Assembly: GCF_042850945.1 (NCBI RefSeq)
Contig: NZ_AP031496.1
Location: 1,364,001-1,428,000, forward strand
From: Halioxenophilus aromaticivorans
Lineage (GTDB): Bacteria; Pseudomonadota; Gammaproteobacteria; Pseudomonadales; Cellvibrionaceae
Reading direction: 5' to 3'
Length of the DNA: 64,000 bases
Part shown: positions 55,224 to 63,306 of the stretch, piece by piece
How positions within the stretch are numbered: the stretch's first letter is position 1
Layout of the letters: each line of letters begins with the position of its first letter
Program-made: the position numbers and the translations under genes
Notes under the pieces: model-generated
Seen by the model: only the letters and a program-made list of their open reading frames with translations
What the model was told of the DNA's origin: nothing
Databases searched by the model: none

Positions 55224-55717
55224 GCATCTTTGCAGTGTCATTATTCTATCCGTAATTTTCGTACTCACCCTATCTCTACTCACAGTCAGGCCCAAGGCAA
55301 ACAAAAAACAGCTCAGAGTTTGGTTCACTGATGCCGTTCAAATATGGTGGTGTTTGTCTCGGTGATTTACCACCAATCAATCTCTTTTCCAATTCAAGTT
55401 GCGCGCGAAGGCGTGGATATCGTTAAAGGCAGCGATGAGATCCCTGCCAACTGGTATTTGCTAGGAGGGTCGCTTAACGTCCAAAAGCCAGTAGTTTACA
55501 GTGTTAAAGCGCCGCTTTCCTCGAAGGCGAGGGTATAGAAAATCCAAGTTGCCATACTTTAAAGGTATGTACTGGGGCATAAGATGATATTGGACTGATG
55601 GCCGTTATCGTAAGACCATTTTGCCAATAATGCCTGGGCTGTTGTGAGTTGTTCCGCTGTGTTTGACACGCCCGCCCAGGCCCCCTTACAGGCAGATAAT
55701 AATAAGAGGCAACAACC
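55224..55717. other. Upstream region of the meta-cleavage operon
   Basis: There is no supported gene; a 64-codon frame at 55344-55538 has no binding site or family. An inverted repeat CATAC-N7-GTATG with a TTAA centre lies at 55553-55569, about 150 bases before the dioxygenase, and is a candidate operator. No regulator gene is adjacent. Confidence 0.4.
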
Positions 55718-56641
55718 ATGAAACATGGCGTTATGCGTCCTGGTCACGTGCAAATCCGAGTGTTGGATATCGAAGAGGCCGTTACTCACTACACGGATTT
55801 AATGGGCCTAATAGAAACCGACCGCGATGACCAGGGCCGGGTGTATTTAAAAGGCTGGACCGAAGTCGATAAATTCTCCGTGGTGCTACGCAAAGCCGAT
55901 GAGCCGGGTATGGATTTTTTGGCCTTCAAGGTGCTGGACGAGCAAACCTTAAACAAGCTAGAAGCCAACTTAAATGCCTATGGTTGCGCGACCGAAACCG
56001 TGGCCGCCGAAGAGCTAAAAGGCTGTGGTAGAAGAGTACAGTTTGTAGCGCCCTCCGGCCACTTATTTGAACTGTTTGCCGATAAAGAACAAACCGGAAA
56101 ATGGGGCGTAAGTAACGTTAACCCGGAGGCCTGGCCCCGGGGTTTGCAGGGTATGCAATGCACGCGCTTTGATCACACCTTGCTGTATGGTCCTAACGTG
56201 GAGGCCTGCACCCAATTATTTTGCGATGTGTTGGGCTTTGGCCTGGCGGAGCAGGTGGTAGACCCGGATGGTAACAAAATAGGCTCCTTTATGAGTGTGG
56301 GTATGAAAGCCCACGATATCGCTTTTATTGAGTGCCCGGAAAAAGCCAAGCTGCATCACACCTCGTACTTTTTAGAAAGCTGGGAGTCGGTATTAAAAGC
56401 GGCGGATTTAATCTCCATGACCGACACCAATATTGACATTGGCCCCACTCGTCACGGGCTAACCCACGGACAGACGATTTATTTCTTTGATCCGTCGGGC
56501 AATCGCTGTGAGGTGTTCTGTGGAGGCGATTACTACTACCCAGACCACGAGCCCATTACGTGGAAAGCAGAAGATTTAGGTAAAGCTATTTTTTACCACG
56601 ACCGAGTGCTCAACGAGCGGTTTCTGTCTGTTTTGACTTAA
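55718..56641 (+). CDS. xylE: Catechol 2,3-dioxygenase (extradiol ring cleavage)
   Basis: Adds O2 to catechol beside the hydroxyls, giving 2-hydroxymuconic semialdehyde. It is 307 residues and aligns by eye along its length with plasmid-borne XylE/DmpB (GVMRPGHVQIRVLDIEEA, DIGPTRHGLTHGQTIYFFDPSGNR, LGKAIFYHDRVLNERF). The Fe(II) ligands fall at H153, H214 and E265, the same numbering as XylE. Two vicinal-oxygen-chelate halves are present. First gene of the operon, AGAGG before the ATG. Confidence 0.96.
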   Translation: MKHGVMRPGHVQIRVLDIEEAVTHYTDLMGLIETDRDDQGRVYLKGWTEVDKFSVVLRKADEPGMDFLAFKVLDEQTLNKLEANLNAYGCATETVAAEELKGCGRRVQFVAPSGHLFELFADKEQTGKWGVSNVNPEAWPRGLQGMQCTRFDHTLLYGPNVEACTQLFCDVLGFGLAEQVVDPDGNKIGSFMSVGMKAHDIAFIECPEKAKLHHTSYFLESWESVLKAADLISMTDTNIDIGPTRHGLTHGQTIYFFDPSGNRCEVFCGGDYYYPDHEPITWKAEDLGKAIFYHDRVLNERFLSVLT

Positions 56642-56650
56642 GGAATATTT

Positions 56651-57436
56651 ATGGATCAGCAATTAATTCAACAGTGCGGTGCTGAGCTTTACCAAGCCAT
56701 GGTAGAGCGAACAACTGTGCAGCCTTTTACCGATCGTTACAGCGATATCACCATCGAGGATGCCTACCATATATCACTGGCGATGCTGGAAAAGCGCATT
56801 GCCGCCGGTGCTAAGGTAATTGGTAAAAAGATTGGCGTTACCTCAAAAGCGGTGCAGGATTTTCTCAATGTACATCAGCCAGATTTTGGCTATTTAACGG
56901 ATGATATGGCCTTCAGCCAGGGGCAGGAAATGCCCATCAGTGAAAAGTTAATTCAACCCAAAGCCGAAGGTGAAATCGCCTTTATTTTGAAGAAAGACCT
57001 AATCGGCCCGGGCATTACCAATGCCGATGTCATCGCCGCCACCGATTGCGTTATTCCGTGTTTTGAAATAGTCGATTCCCGTATCGAGGATTGGAAAATC
57101 AAAATTCAAGATACCGTGGCAGACAACGCTTCTTGCGGCTTGTTTGTGTTGGGCGATACCGCCATCAGCCCCACCAAAGTGGATTTATCCACCTGTGGCA
57201 TGGTGGTGGAGAAAAACGGCCAGTTGCTGTCCACCGGTGCCGGTGCAGCAGCCCTGGGTAGCCCGGTCAATTGTGTGGCTTGGTTGGCCAACACCTTGGG
57301 CCAGTTTGGTATTCCATTAAAAGCCGGTGAGGTGATTTTGTCTGGCTCGTTAGTGCCGTTGGAGCCCGTCCAGGCCGGTGACTTTATGAGTGTTTCTATT
57401 GGCGGGATTGGTCAAGCATCGGTTAAATTCGTTTAA
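56651..57436 (+). CDS. dmpE: 2-oxopent-4-enoate hydratase
   Basis: Adds water to 2-hydroxypenta-2,4-dienoate to give 4-hydroxy-2-oxovalerate in the meta-cleavage lower pathway. The 261 residues include VIGKKIGVTSKAVQDFL, QPKAEGEIAFILKKDL and QDTVADNASCGLFVLG, the conserved metal-binding Glu region of DmpE/XylJ. The enzyme works in a complex with the decarboxylase encoded four genes later. Starts 9 bases after the dioxygenase. Confidence 0.95.
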   Translation: MDQQLIQQCGAELYQAMVERTTVQPFTDRYSDITIEDAYHISLAMLEKRIAAGAKVIGKKIGVTSKAVQDFLNVHQPDFGYLTDDMAFSQGQEMPISEKLIQPKAEGEIAFILKKDLIGPGITNADVIAATDCVIPCFEIVDSRIEDWKIKIQDTVADNASCGLFVLGDTAISPTKVDLSTCGMVVEKNGQLLSTGAGAAALGSPVNCVAWLANTLGQFGIPLKAGEVILSGSLVPLEPVQAGDFMSVSIGGIGQASVKFV

Positions 57437-57451
57437 CAGCAAAGGTTGCAG

Positions 57452-58363
57452 ATGAGCAAAAAATTAAACGCAGTGATCATCGGCCCGGGCAATATCGGAA
57501 CCGATTTGTTAATGAAAATGCAACGCTCTGAGTGGGTTCAGCCGGTGTGGATGGTGGGTATCGATCCGCAGTCCGCGGGCCTTAGCCGGGCGCAAGAGAT
57601 GGGCATAAAAACGTCGGCCACGGGTGTGGATGGCATGTTGGCAAAAGTCGCTGAAGACGATATCCGCATCGCCTTTGATGCCACCTCCGCCTATGTGCAC
57701 GCCGAGAACAGCCAAAAGCTGAATGACCTTGGCGTAATTATGGTGGATTTAACACCAGCGGCCATTGGCCCTTATTGCGTGCCGCCGGTGAATCTCGTTC
57801 AGCACGCCAAACAACTGGAGATGAACGTAAATATGGTTACCTGCGGTGGCCAAGCGACCATTCCAATCGTCGCCGCAGTATCCCAGGTGCAGGCCGTAGA
57901 TTACGCCGAGATCGTCGCCACGGTATCGTCCAAATCCGTAGGGCCGGGTACGCGGCAAAATATCGATGAGTTTACCCGCACCACCGCCAGCGCCATCGAA
58001 AAAGTCGGTGGGGCCAAGCAGGGCAAAGCCATTATTATCATCAACCCAGCCGAGCCGCCTTTAATTATGCGCGATACCGTGCACTGCCTGTGCGCCGGTA
58101 AGCCCGACCAAGTCGCCATTACCGAGTCGGTCCACGCCATGGTGGAGCAGGTACAAAAATACGTGCCCGGTTACCGCTTGGTCAATGGCCCGGTGTTCGA
58201 CGGCAATAAAGTCTCCGTGTTTATGGAAGTGGAAGGCCTGGGTGATTTTCTGCCTAAGTACTCCGGCAACCTGGATATTATGACCGCCGCCGCTCTGCGC
58301 ACCGCAGAAATGTTTGCCGAAGAAATTGCCAACGGCGCCATTCAATTGCCAGCCCGAGGATAA
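57452..58363 (+). CDS. dmpF: Acetaldehyde dehydrogenase (acylating)
   Basis: Converts acetaldehyde, CoA and NAD to acetyl-CoA; in DmpFG it receives acetaldehyde through a tunnel from the aldolase. The 303 residues start at ATG 57452 (AAAGG at 57441-57445) with the Rossmann motif IIGPGNIGTDL. The catalytic Cys lies in MVTCGGQATIPIV, and the ISTRTT-like segment and NPAEPPLIMRDTVHC are conserved. The aldolase gene follows at once. Confidence 0.95.
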   Translation: MSKKLNAVIIGPGNIGTDLLMKMQRSEWVQPVWMVGIDPQSAGLSRAQEMGIKTSATGVDGMLAKVAEDDIRIAFDATSAYVHAENSQKLNDLGVIMVDLTPAAIGPYCVPPVNLVQHAKQLEMNVNMVTCGGQATIPIVAAVSQVQAVDYAEIVATVSSKSVGPGTRQNIDEFTRTTASAIEKVGGAKQGKAIIIINPAEPPLIMRDTVHCLCAGKPDQVAITESVHAMVEQVQKYVPGYRLVNGPVFDGNKVSVFMEVEGLGDFLPKYSGNLDIMTAAALRTAEMFAEEIANGAIQLPARG

Positions 58364-58368
58364 CCGCC

Positions 58369-59403
58369 ATGGATTTAACCGGTATAAAAGTCAAATTGCA
58401 CGACATGAGCCTGCGTGATGGTATGCACGCCAAGCGCCATCAAATCTCCATTGAGCAAATGCAATTCATTGCCATGGGTTTGGATGAAGCAGGTATTCCA
58501 TTAATTGAAGTAACCCACGGCGACGGCCTCGGTGGTTCGTCCTTAAATTACGGTTTCCCCGCCCACACCGATGAAGCGTATTTTAAGGCCGTAATCCCCA
58601 AGCTTAAAAACGCGCGGGTTTCGGCTTTGCTGTTGCCGGGTATCGGCACGGTGGATCACCTAAAAATGGCCCAGGCCAACGGCGTGGCCTGTATTCGAGT
58701 GGCCACTCACTGCACCGAGGCCGATGTCTCTGAGCAGCACATCGGCATGGCCGCCAAAATGGAAATGGACACCGTGGGCTTTTTAATGATGGCCCATATG
58801 ATTTCCGCTAAGAAATTACTAGAGCAAGCCAAGCTTATGGAAAGCTACGGCGCCAACTGTATTTACTGCACCGATTCAGCCGGCTTTATGCTGCCGGATG
58901 AAGTCACCGAAAAAGTCGGCCTATTAAGGGCCGAATTAAACCCAGGGACCGAGATTGGTTTCCACGGCCACCACAATATGGGGATGGCCATTGCCAACTC
59001 CCTAGCAGCCATGGAAGCCGGAGCCGATCGCATCGACGGTTCCGTGGCCGGCCTTGGCGCCGGCGCTGGCAACACGCCACTGGAGGTGTTGGTGGCAGTG
59101 TTGGAACGCATGGGTGCCGACCACGGTATTGATCTCTACAAAATTATGGATGTGGCCGAAGACCGAGTAACACCCATGATGGATCAACCCATTCGCGTTG
59201 ACCGCGATGCCCTAACGCTGGGTTACGCCGGTGTGTACAGCTCGTTTTTACTATTTGCCAAGCGGGCGGAGCAAAAATACGGCATCCCAGCGCGGGATAT
59301 TTTAGTAGAACTGGGCCGCCGCGGTACCGTGGGTGGTCAGGAAGATATGATTGAAGACTTAGCCCTAACCATGGCCAAAGCGCGGGAGGCAACCCATGGG
59401 TGA
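58369..59403 (+). CDS. dmpG: 4-Hydroxy-2-oxovalerate aldolase
   Basis: Splits 4-hydroxy-2-oxovalerate to pyruvate and acetaldehyde, channelled to DmpF. The 344 residues have the HMGL-like TIM barrel start VKLHDMSLRDGMHAKRH (catalytic Arg/Asp), VTHGDGLGGSS and the metal ligands in GFHGHHNMGMA. The C-terminal DmpG communication domain (YKIMDVAEDRV, RVDRDALTLGYAGVYSSFL) is complete. The last 8 bases overlap dmpH. Confidence 0.96.
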   Translation: MDLTGIKVKLHDMSLRDGMHAKRHQISIEQMQFIAMGLDEAGIPLIEVTHGDGLGGSSLNYGFPAHTDEAYFKAVIPKLKNARVSALLLPGIGTVDHLKMAQANGVACIRVATHCTEADVSEQHIGMAAKMEMDTVGFLMMAHMISAKKLLEQAKLMESYGANCIYCTDSAGFMLPDEVTEKVGLLRAELNPGTEIGFHGHHNMGMAIANSLAAMEAGADRIDGSVAGLGAGAGNTPLEVLVAVLERMGADHGIDLYKIMDVAEDRVTPMMDQPIRVDRDALTLGYAGVYSSFLLFAKRAEQKYGIPARDILVELGRRGTVGGQEDMIEDLALTMAKAREATHG

Positions 59404-60187
59404 ATTAACCAAACAAGAAGTCAGCCAACTGGCAGAACACCTAGAAAAGGCAGAATTAGAAGCCTACGAAGTCACAAAAATTACCAACGACTTCCCCCAT
59501 ATGACCTACGAGGATGCCTTCGATATCCAGTGGGAAATCCGCCGTCGCAAGCAAGAGCGCGGCAATAAAATCGTCGGTATGAAAATGGGGTTAACATCCT
59601 GGGCGAAGATGGCCCAAATGGGGGTAGAAGTCCCATGTTATGGCTTTCTGGCCGACTATTTTGCCATCCCCGATGGCGGCGAAATCAAGCACGATGAATT
59701 GATTCACCCTAAAATCGAGGCGGAATTGGCCTTTGTCACCAAAGCGCCCCTAAAAGGCCCGGGGATTCATATCGGTGATGTGCTGCGGGCCACCGACTTT
59801 GTTATGCCTGCGGTTGAGGTTATCGATTCGCGCTACAAGGATTTTAAATTCGATTTAAAAAGCGTTATTGCCGATAACTCCTCGTCCAGCCGATTTATCG
59901 CCGGCGGTAACGCCAAGCCTGTTAGCAAATTAGATCTTAAAACCCTGGGTGTGGTGATGGAGGTTAACGGCGAAGTAGTGCAGCTGGGGGCGGGCGCTGC
60001 GGTGCTGGGCCACCCGGCGTCATCCGTGGCCATGCTGGCCAATATGCTGGGCGAGCGGGGTGAAGAAATCCCAGCCGGTACCTTTATTATGATCGGCGCC
60101 ATTACCGCTGCGGTACAGGTAAACAAAGGCGATAGCTTTGTGGTGCGCTACCAGGATTTAGGCACCGTTAGCGGTAAGTTTGTATAG
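59396..60187 (+). CDS. dmpH: 2-Oxo-3-hexenedioate (4-oxalocrotonate) decarboxylase
   Basis: Decarboxylates the keto form of 4-oxalocrotonate and forms a complex with the hydratase DmpE. The 263 residues carry KIVGMKMGLTSWAKMAQMGV, HPKIEAELAFVTKAPL and VIADNSSSSRF, the DmpH/XylI version of the hydratase fold. Its substrate needs a semialdehyde dehydrogenase and tautomerase that are not in this operon. Last gene before two terminators. Confidence 0.94.
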   Translation: MGELTKQEVSQLAEHLEKAELEAYEVTKITNDFPHMTYEDAFDIQWEIRRRKQERGNKIVGMKMGLTSWAKMAQMGVEVPCYGFLADYFAIPDGGEIKHDELIHPKIEAELAFVTKAPLKGPGIHIGDVLRATDFVMPAVEVIDSRYKDFKFDLKSVIADNSSSSRFIAGGNAKPVSKLDLKTLGVVMEVNGEVVQLGAGAAVLGHPASSVAMLANMLGERGEEIPAGTFIMIGAITAAVQVNKGDSFVVRYQDLGTVSGKFV

Positions 60188-60217
60188 CTTTCTATAGTTT
60201 GATCCAGTTCTTCTTCG

Positions 60218-60243
60218 GCCGGTGTTTGGCATCGGCTTTTTTT
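60218..60243 (+). terminator. Intrinsic terminator of the meta-cleavage operon
   Basis: GCCGGTG pairs with CATCGGC (one wobble) around a 5-base loop and is followed by seven T residues, 30 bases after the dmpH stop. Confidence 0.88.
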
Positions 60244-60285
60244 AATTCCTATCTCTCTTTGTCTTCTTCTCTTTGCTTTTGAGAA

Positions 60286-60314
60286 CGCCCTGCTCACCAC
60301 GGGGCGGATTTTTT
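60286..60314 (+). terminator. Second intrinsic terminator
   Basis: CGCCC pairs with GGGCG around an 11-base loop and is followed by GATTTTTT. A back-up terminator for the operon. Confidence 0.6.
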
Positions 60315-60649
60315 AATCCGAAGTGTGAGTGTTTCCCTCGCATGGGGTGGTACTTTCTGCTTCGTATTTTCTGTTTTATTTCATCTATTTCCAGCCTGGG
60401 GTAACCCGTTGGCACGATAATTTACTTAATTGTTGATATTTTATAAGGTTTGCTTGATAAATAAACAAATTCAACTACGTTAAATAGAATTGTGGCATAA
60501 CTGATCAGTTTTTCGCCGGGTGTCGTTGATACCCTGCCAACCGTTTTGCCCTTTATTGCGCTCTAGGTGTTCCGGTTTGGCCCTATGTTGTGGGTAGCAT
60601 CCTCTCTAGATATCACTCGCGCTGCTGGCCGGGTGTGTGGGGTTTGAAT

Positions 60650-61513
60650 GTGAAAATTGCCTACTTCGGTGACGATTTTTTTAAAGACTGTTTCGATGTG
60701 ATTGTTCGGCGTGGTCACGTTGTGGCAGGGGTGTTTGTGGCAGGCCCTAGTGAGTATTTTAAAGGGCTTAAGGATATGGCCCAACGATTAGGGATTAAAG
60801 TCCACAACAGGAATATCGATCACAAATGGCTAAGTGATTTTGTCCGTAAAAATAAAATAGACTGTATTATTTGCGCCGGTTACTGCAAAAAAATTGAGTT
60901 CGATTTCAATACCGTTTCCTCAGTTAATATCCATCCTTCCTTATTGCCGGTAGGGCGTGGCGCTGATGCCGCGGCTTGGATCAGTCTGCTCCACCAAAAT
61001 GCTGCGGGCGTTACTTTCCACAAAATATCCGAAAGCTTAGACGAGGGCGATATAATTATTCAAAAAAGGCTTAACATCGACAGGCTAGAAAGTTGGGATA
61101 TGTATATGCTCAAAGCCAAGCTTACGGCAAAAGAGATGCTAACGTCCTTGCTGGATAATTTTCCGCATTACTATCGTAAGGCAAGGCGGCAGGGGCCGGG
61201 TATTGAGTGGCCAGTGCTCACAGCTTCCGAGCGCGTTTTATCCTGGGTGCATTCCCACGAAGAAATAGTAACCCTTATCAAAGGGTTTGGGCGGTGGGGT
61301 GTAATCGCAGTAATTAGTAAGCGGTATTTTCTCGTTAATAATATCGAGGTAAGTCGCTTTGAACATCACTTGCCGGTTGGCGAGGTCATAACGGAAGATA
61401 AATTTGCGTTCTATATTGCCACCAAAGAGGGGGTGGCAATAGTGAGAAGCCAGGACATACTCCGAGAAATCCACCCTGACGAGGCCACCAAACTTGGGTT
61501 GCCGGAGTTCTAA
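60650..61513 (+). CDS. Formyltransferase-family protein (Fmt/sugar N-formyltransferase-like)
   Basis: A 287-residue formyltransferase fold that uses 10-formyl-tetrahydrofolate to formylate an amine. The catalytic Asn-His-Asp triad is visible as N93 and H95 (SVNIHPSLLPVGRGADAAAW) and D134 (LDEGDII). The residues after ~200 match an Fmt C-terminal-like domain (TLIKGFGRWGVIAVI). Start is GTG 60650 (VKIAYFGDDFF) with GGGG at 60639-60642; the longer frame adds 20 residues with no family similarity. It is too short and divergent to be Fmt for initiator tRNA and no sugar-nucleotide genes adjoin, so the substrate is unknown. Confidence 0.82.
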   Translation: MKIAYFGDDFFKDCFDVIVRRGHVVAGVFVAGPSEYFKGLKDMAQRLGIKVHNRNIDHKWLSDFVRKNKIDCIICAGYCKKIEFDFNTVSSVNIHPSLLPVGRGADAAAWISLLHQNAAGVTFHKISESLDEGDIIIQKRLNIDRLESWDMYMLKAKLTAKEMLTSLLDNFPHYYRKARRQGPGIEWPVLTASERVLSWVHSHEEIVTLIKGFGRWGVIAVISKRYFLVNNIEVSRFEHHLPVGEVITEDKFAFYIATKEGVAIVRSQDILREIHPDEATKLGLPEF

Positions 61514-61559
61514 CGTTAGTTGTGAAATGACCTCAGATCAAAACAGGACTAGTGTGATA

Positions 61560-62312
61560 TCACTGTTGTTTAGCCATTTGGCACAGATCGATATCGCGCG
61601 GTGGCATCTGCGAAATTACTCGAGCAGAAGTGATTCTACCGCTTAATAGGTTAAATACTTTAAGTTGAGTGCCTTTGACCAGTTTATCGATGGCAACCAT
61701 AGCGTCGCCACATTGTTTGGGTCTAATATCATACCAATTGACGAAAACCCGCCAAGCATTTGAGTAACAGTAGCCAGTGGTGAAATTGGCCTTAAACGAT
61801 GACGAAGGTACACAGGCCACAACCGGGTCTGTGGCTATAATTCGTGCTTGCGGTTTCACACTAAAAGCGCCTATTTCCCAGCTTTTCTCTGCCCAGCGAA
61901 AAACACTACCTTCTTCCGTGAGTAAATGTACTTGGTTGTCCATAAGAAAGAACTCCGCGAGCAGCTCATAAAACTCAGTGGTTTTCTGTTGCTTGGACGA
62001 TAAGTCAAACCAGACAACTTTTGGGTGATTTATGCTTTGATTGTCAATGGTGGTTCCTTTTATGAATAACTCTCCATCTTTTTCTTGAACCTGTTCTATC
62101 GCGTCTAATCCGAGATCTGCTTTGTTGCCATCGCTCGTAATGATGTGGCCATCTTTTATTTCGTAGGTTCCGTAATTTGGTGGTGAACTTTGTTCGCTGT
62201 TCTTGCTGGGTTGAGCCGCGCAGCTAGTAATCCAGAAGGTTAATGCAATTGCTTTCGCCAATGGCGAGGCGTATTTCGCGATAGAGATCTTTCTTCTTGA
62301 ACGTCTTTTCAT
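61560..62312 (-). CDS. Hypothetical lipoprotein, candidate immunity protein for the L,D-transpeptidase
   Basis: A 250-residue lipoprotein with a long basic N-region and lipobox ITSC (Cys31). The rest has no recognised family: a beta-rich first half (YEIKDGHIITSDGNKADLG, VHLLTEEGSVFRWAEKSWEIG) reminiscent of a propeller fragment, and four Cys (VACVPSS, GYCYSN, PKQCGD, DLCQMA) that could form disulfides. Its ATG overlaps the stop of the transpeptidase gene by 4 bases, so the two are coupled. A periplasm-facing partner of a signal-less peptidoglycan enzyme is the layout of T6SS immunity genes; this is inference. Confidence 0.6.
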   Translation of the reverse strand: MKRRSRRKISIAKYASPLAKAIALTFWITSCAAQPSKNSEQSSPPNYGTYEIKDGHIITSDGNKADLGLDAIEQVQEKDGELFIKGTTIDNQSINHPKVVWFDLSSKQQKTTEFYELLAEFFLMDNQVHLLTEEGSVFRWAEKSWEIGAFSVKPQARIIATDPVVACVPSSSFKANFTTGYCYSNAWRVFVNWYDIRPKQCGDAMVAIDKLVKGTQLKVFNLLSGRITSARVISQMPPRDIDLCQMAKQQ

Positions 62313-62962
62313 TGGTCAGCCCCGGCCTGGTAGCGTTCATGATACTTGTGGACAATAAATGGCGTGCCGGGCTCGAATCCGCCTCTGGTGAATATTATCT
62401 CGCGATCGGATGGTTTTAAATGGATGCATCCGTGGGAATGGGAAAGCCTGATGGGGTCTGAACGGGAGTGTTGGGCCTCGTTTTCGGGTGTGGTATGAAA
62501 CATTTGGCCCGATAACCGTTCATCGTCATTTAAAGTACGGTCGCCATTGGTATCTTTAAACCAACGGATCGCCACGGGGCCAAAATCGTTAAAAACCCAG
62601 CTGTTTGGCACTACATCGACCCGATAGAGGTTAAGATAAGATCGGCGAATATGTTCTCGGGTAATATTAAAATCCTTTTTTACAGACCCCCATGCGCCCG
62701 AACTTAATTGATACCATACATCATTCAGATCTGGTTTATCCTGCAACTTAGTCCCCCATTTTATCTGCGACCAAGGCCACGTCGGTGTTCTGTACTTTTC
62801 AGCTCTTTCAATCACATAGGAACCTGGCCAAGTTGGCTCTTCTGGCATGGAGGGGTCATCGCTAATAGTGGACGGGCCGCCCCATGCCTCGTAACGGCCT
62901 AGCACGGTTATTCCTTTTTGTAGAACGAGGACTTTCTGTCCGGGGTAAAAGTGTAATTCCAT
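62309..62962 (-). CDS. Signal-less L,D-transpeptidase (YkuD) family protein, candidate peptidoglycan-targeting effector
   Basis: A 217-residue protein with an L,D-transpeptidase domain over most of its length (LVLQKGITVLGRYEAWGGP, TWPGSYVIERAEKYRT). The catalytic motif SHSHGCIHLKPSD has Cys179 with H177 and a distal His156 (MFHTTP). L,D-transpeptidases remodel peptidoglycan cross-links and normally carry signal peptides; this one begins directly in the domain, so ordinary Sec export is unlikely. That fits delivery by a secretion system or cell lysis. The next gene, overlapping by 4 bases, encodes a lipoprotein. A cytoplasmic or moonlighting role is the alternative. Confidence 0.8.
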   Translation of the reverse strand: MELHFYPGQKVLVLQKGITVLGRYEAWGGPSTISDDPSMPEEPTWPGSYVIERAEKYRTPTWPWSQIKWGTKLQDKPDLNDVWYQLSSGAWGSVKKDFNITREHIRRSYLNLYRVDVVPNSWVFNDFGPVAIRWFKDTNGDRTLNDDERLSGQMFHTTPENEAQHSRSDPIRLSHSHGCIHLKPSDREIIFTRGGFEPGTPFIVHKYHERYQAGADQ

Positions 62963-63306
62963 TTAAGCACCTTTGATTTAGAGCCTCTTTAAAACCAGTG
63001 AGACAGCAACCGCAGAAGGGTAGCATGTGCGAACTGGGTTGAAGTGTGAGTGAAGTCACAGGTACTTTAAAACATCGTCAATATTGAAGGTATCAAGCGT
63101 TTTTGAAAACAGACGTAAGAGTAGGGGGGAAGAGGGCAACCGAGCGCTATGACAGGCTCTATTGTCTTGGTTAGCCAAGCGCTGATTGGTTGGGTTAATC
63201 CGCGTCTTTTGTAGGTATTAATATGTAGGTATTAATACTCGGCCTGGTGAAGTGTCAGCGAGTAAATATCATGTTATAAGGGCCGCCACTGCTGCAGAAA
63301 AACGAA
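62963..63306. other. Intergenic region
   Basis: No gene is seen in these 344 bases. A short tandem repeat lies at 63210-63237. Confidence 0.4.
63210..63237. repeat. Tandem 14-base duplication
   Basis: TGTAGGTATTAATA occurs twice in perfect tandem. Replication slippage is the simplest origin; an operator is possible. Confidence 0.85.

Larger units (their letters stand above)
60188..60649. other. Intergenic region after meta-cleavage operon
   Basis: This 462-base stretch holds two terminators and, further on, A+T-rich DNA that probably contains the formyltransferase promoter. No gene is seen. Confidence 0.5.

Noticed and set aside
55344..55538. 64-codon open frame upstream of the catechol dioxygenase
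   Set aside because: No binding site or similarity; more likely part of the operon control region.
59396..60187. Calling this gene a second 2-oxopent-4-enoate hydratase
   Set aside because: Its motifs and its position after dmpG match the DmpH/XylI decarboxylase branch.
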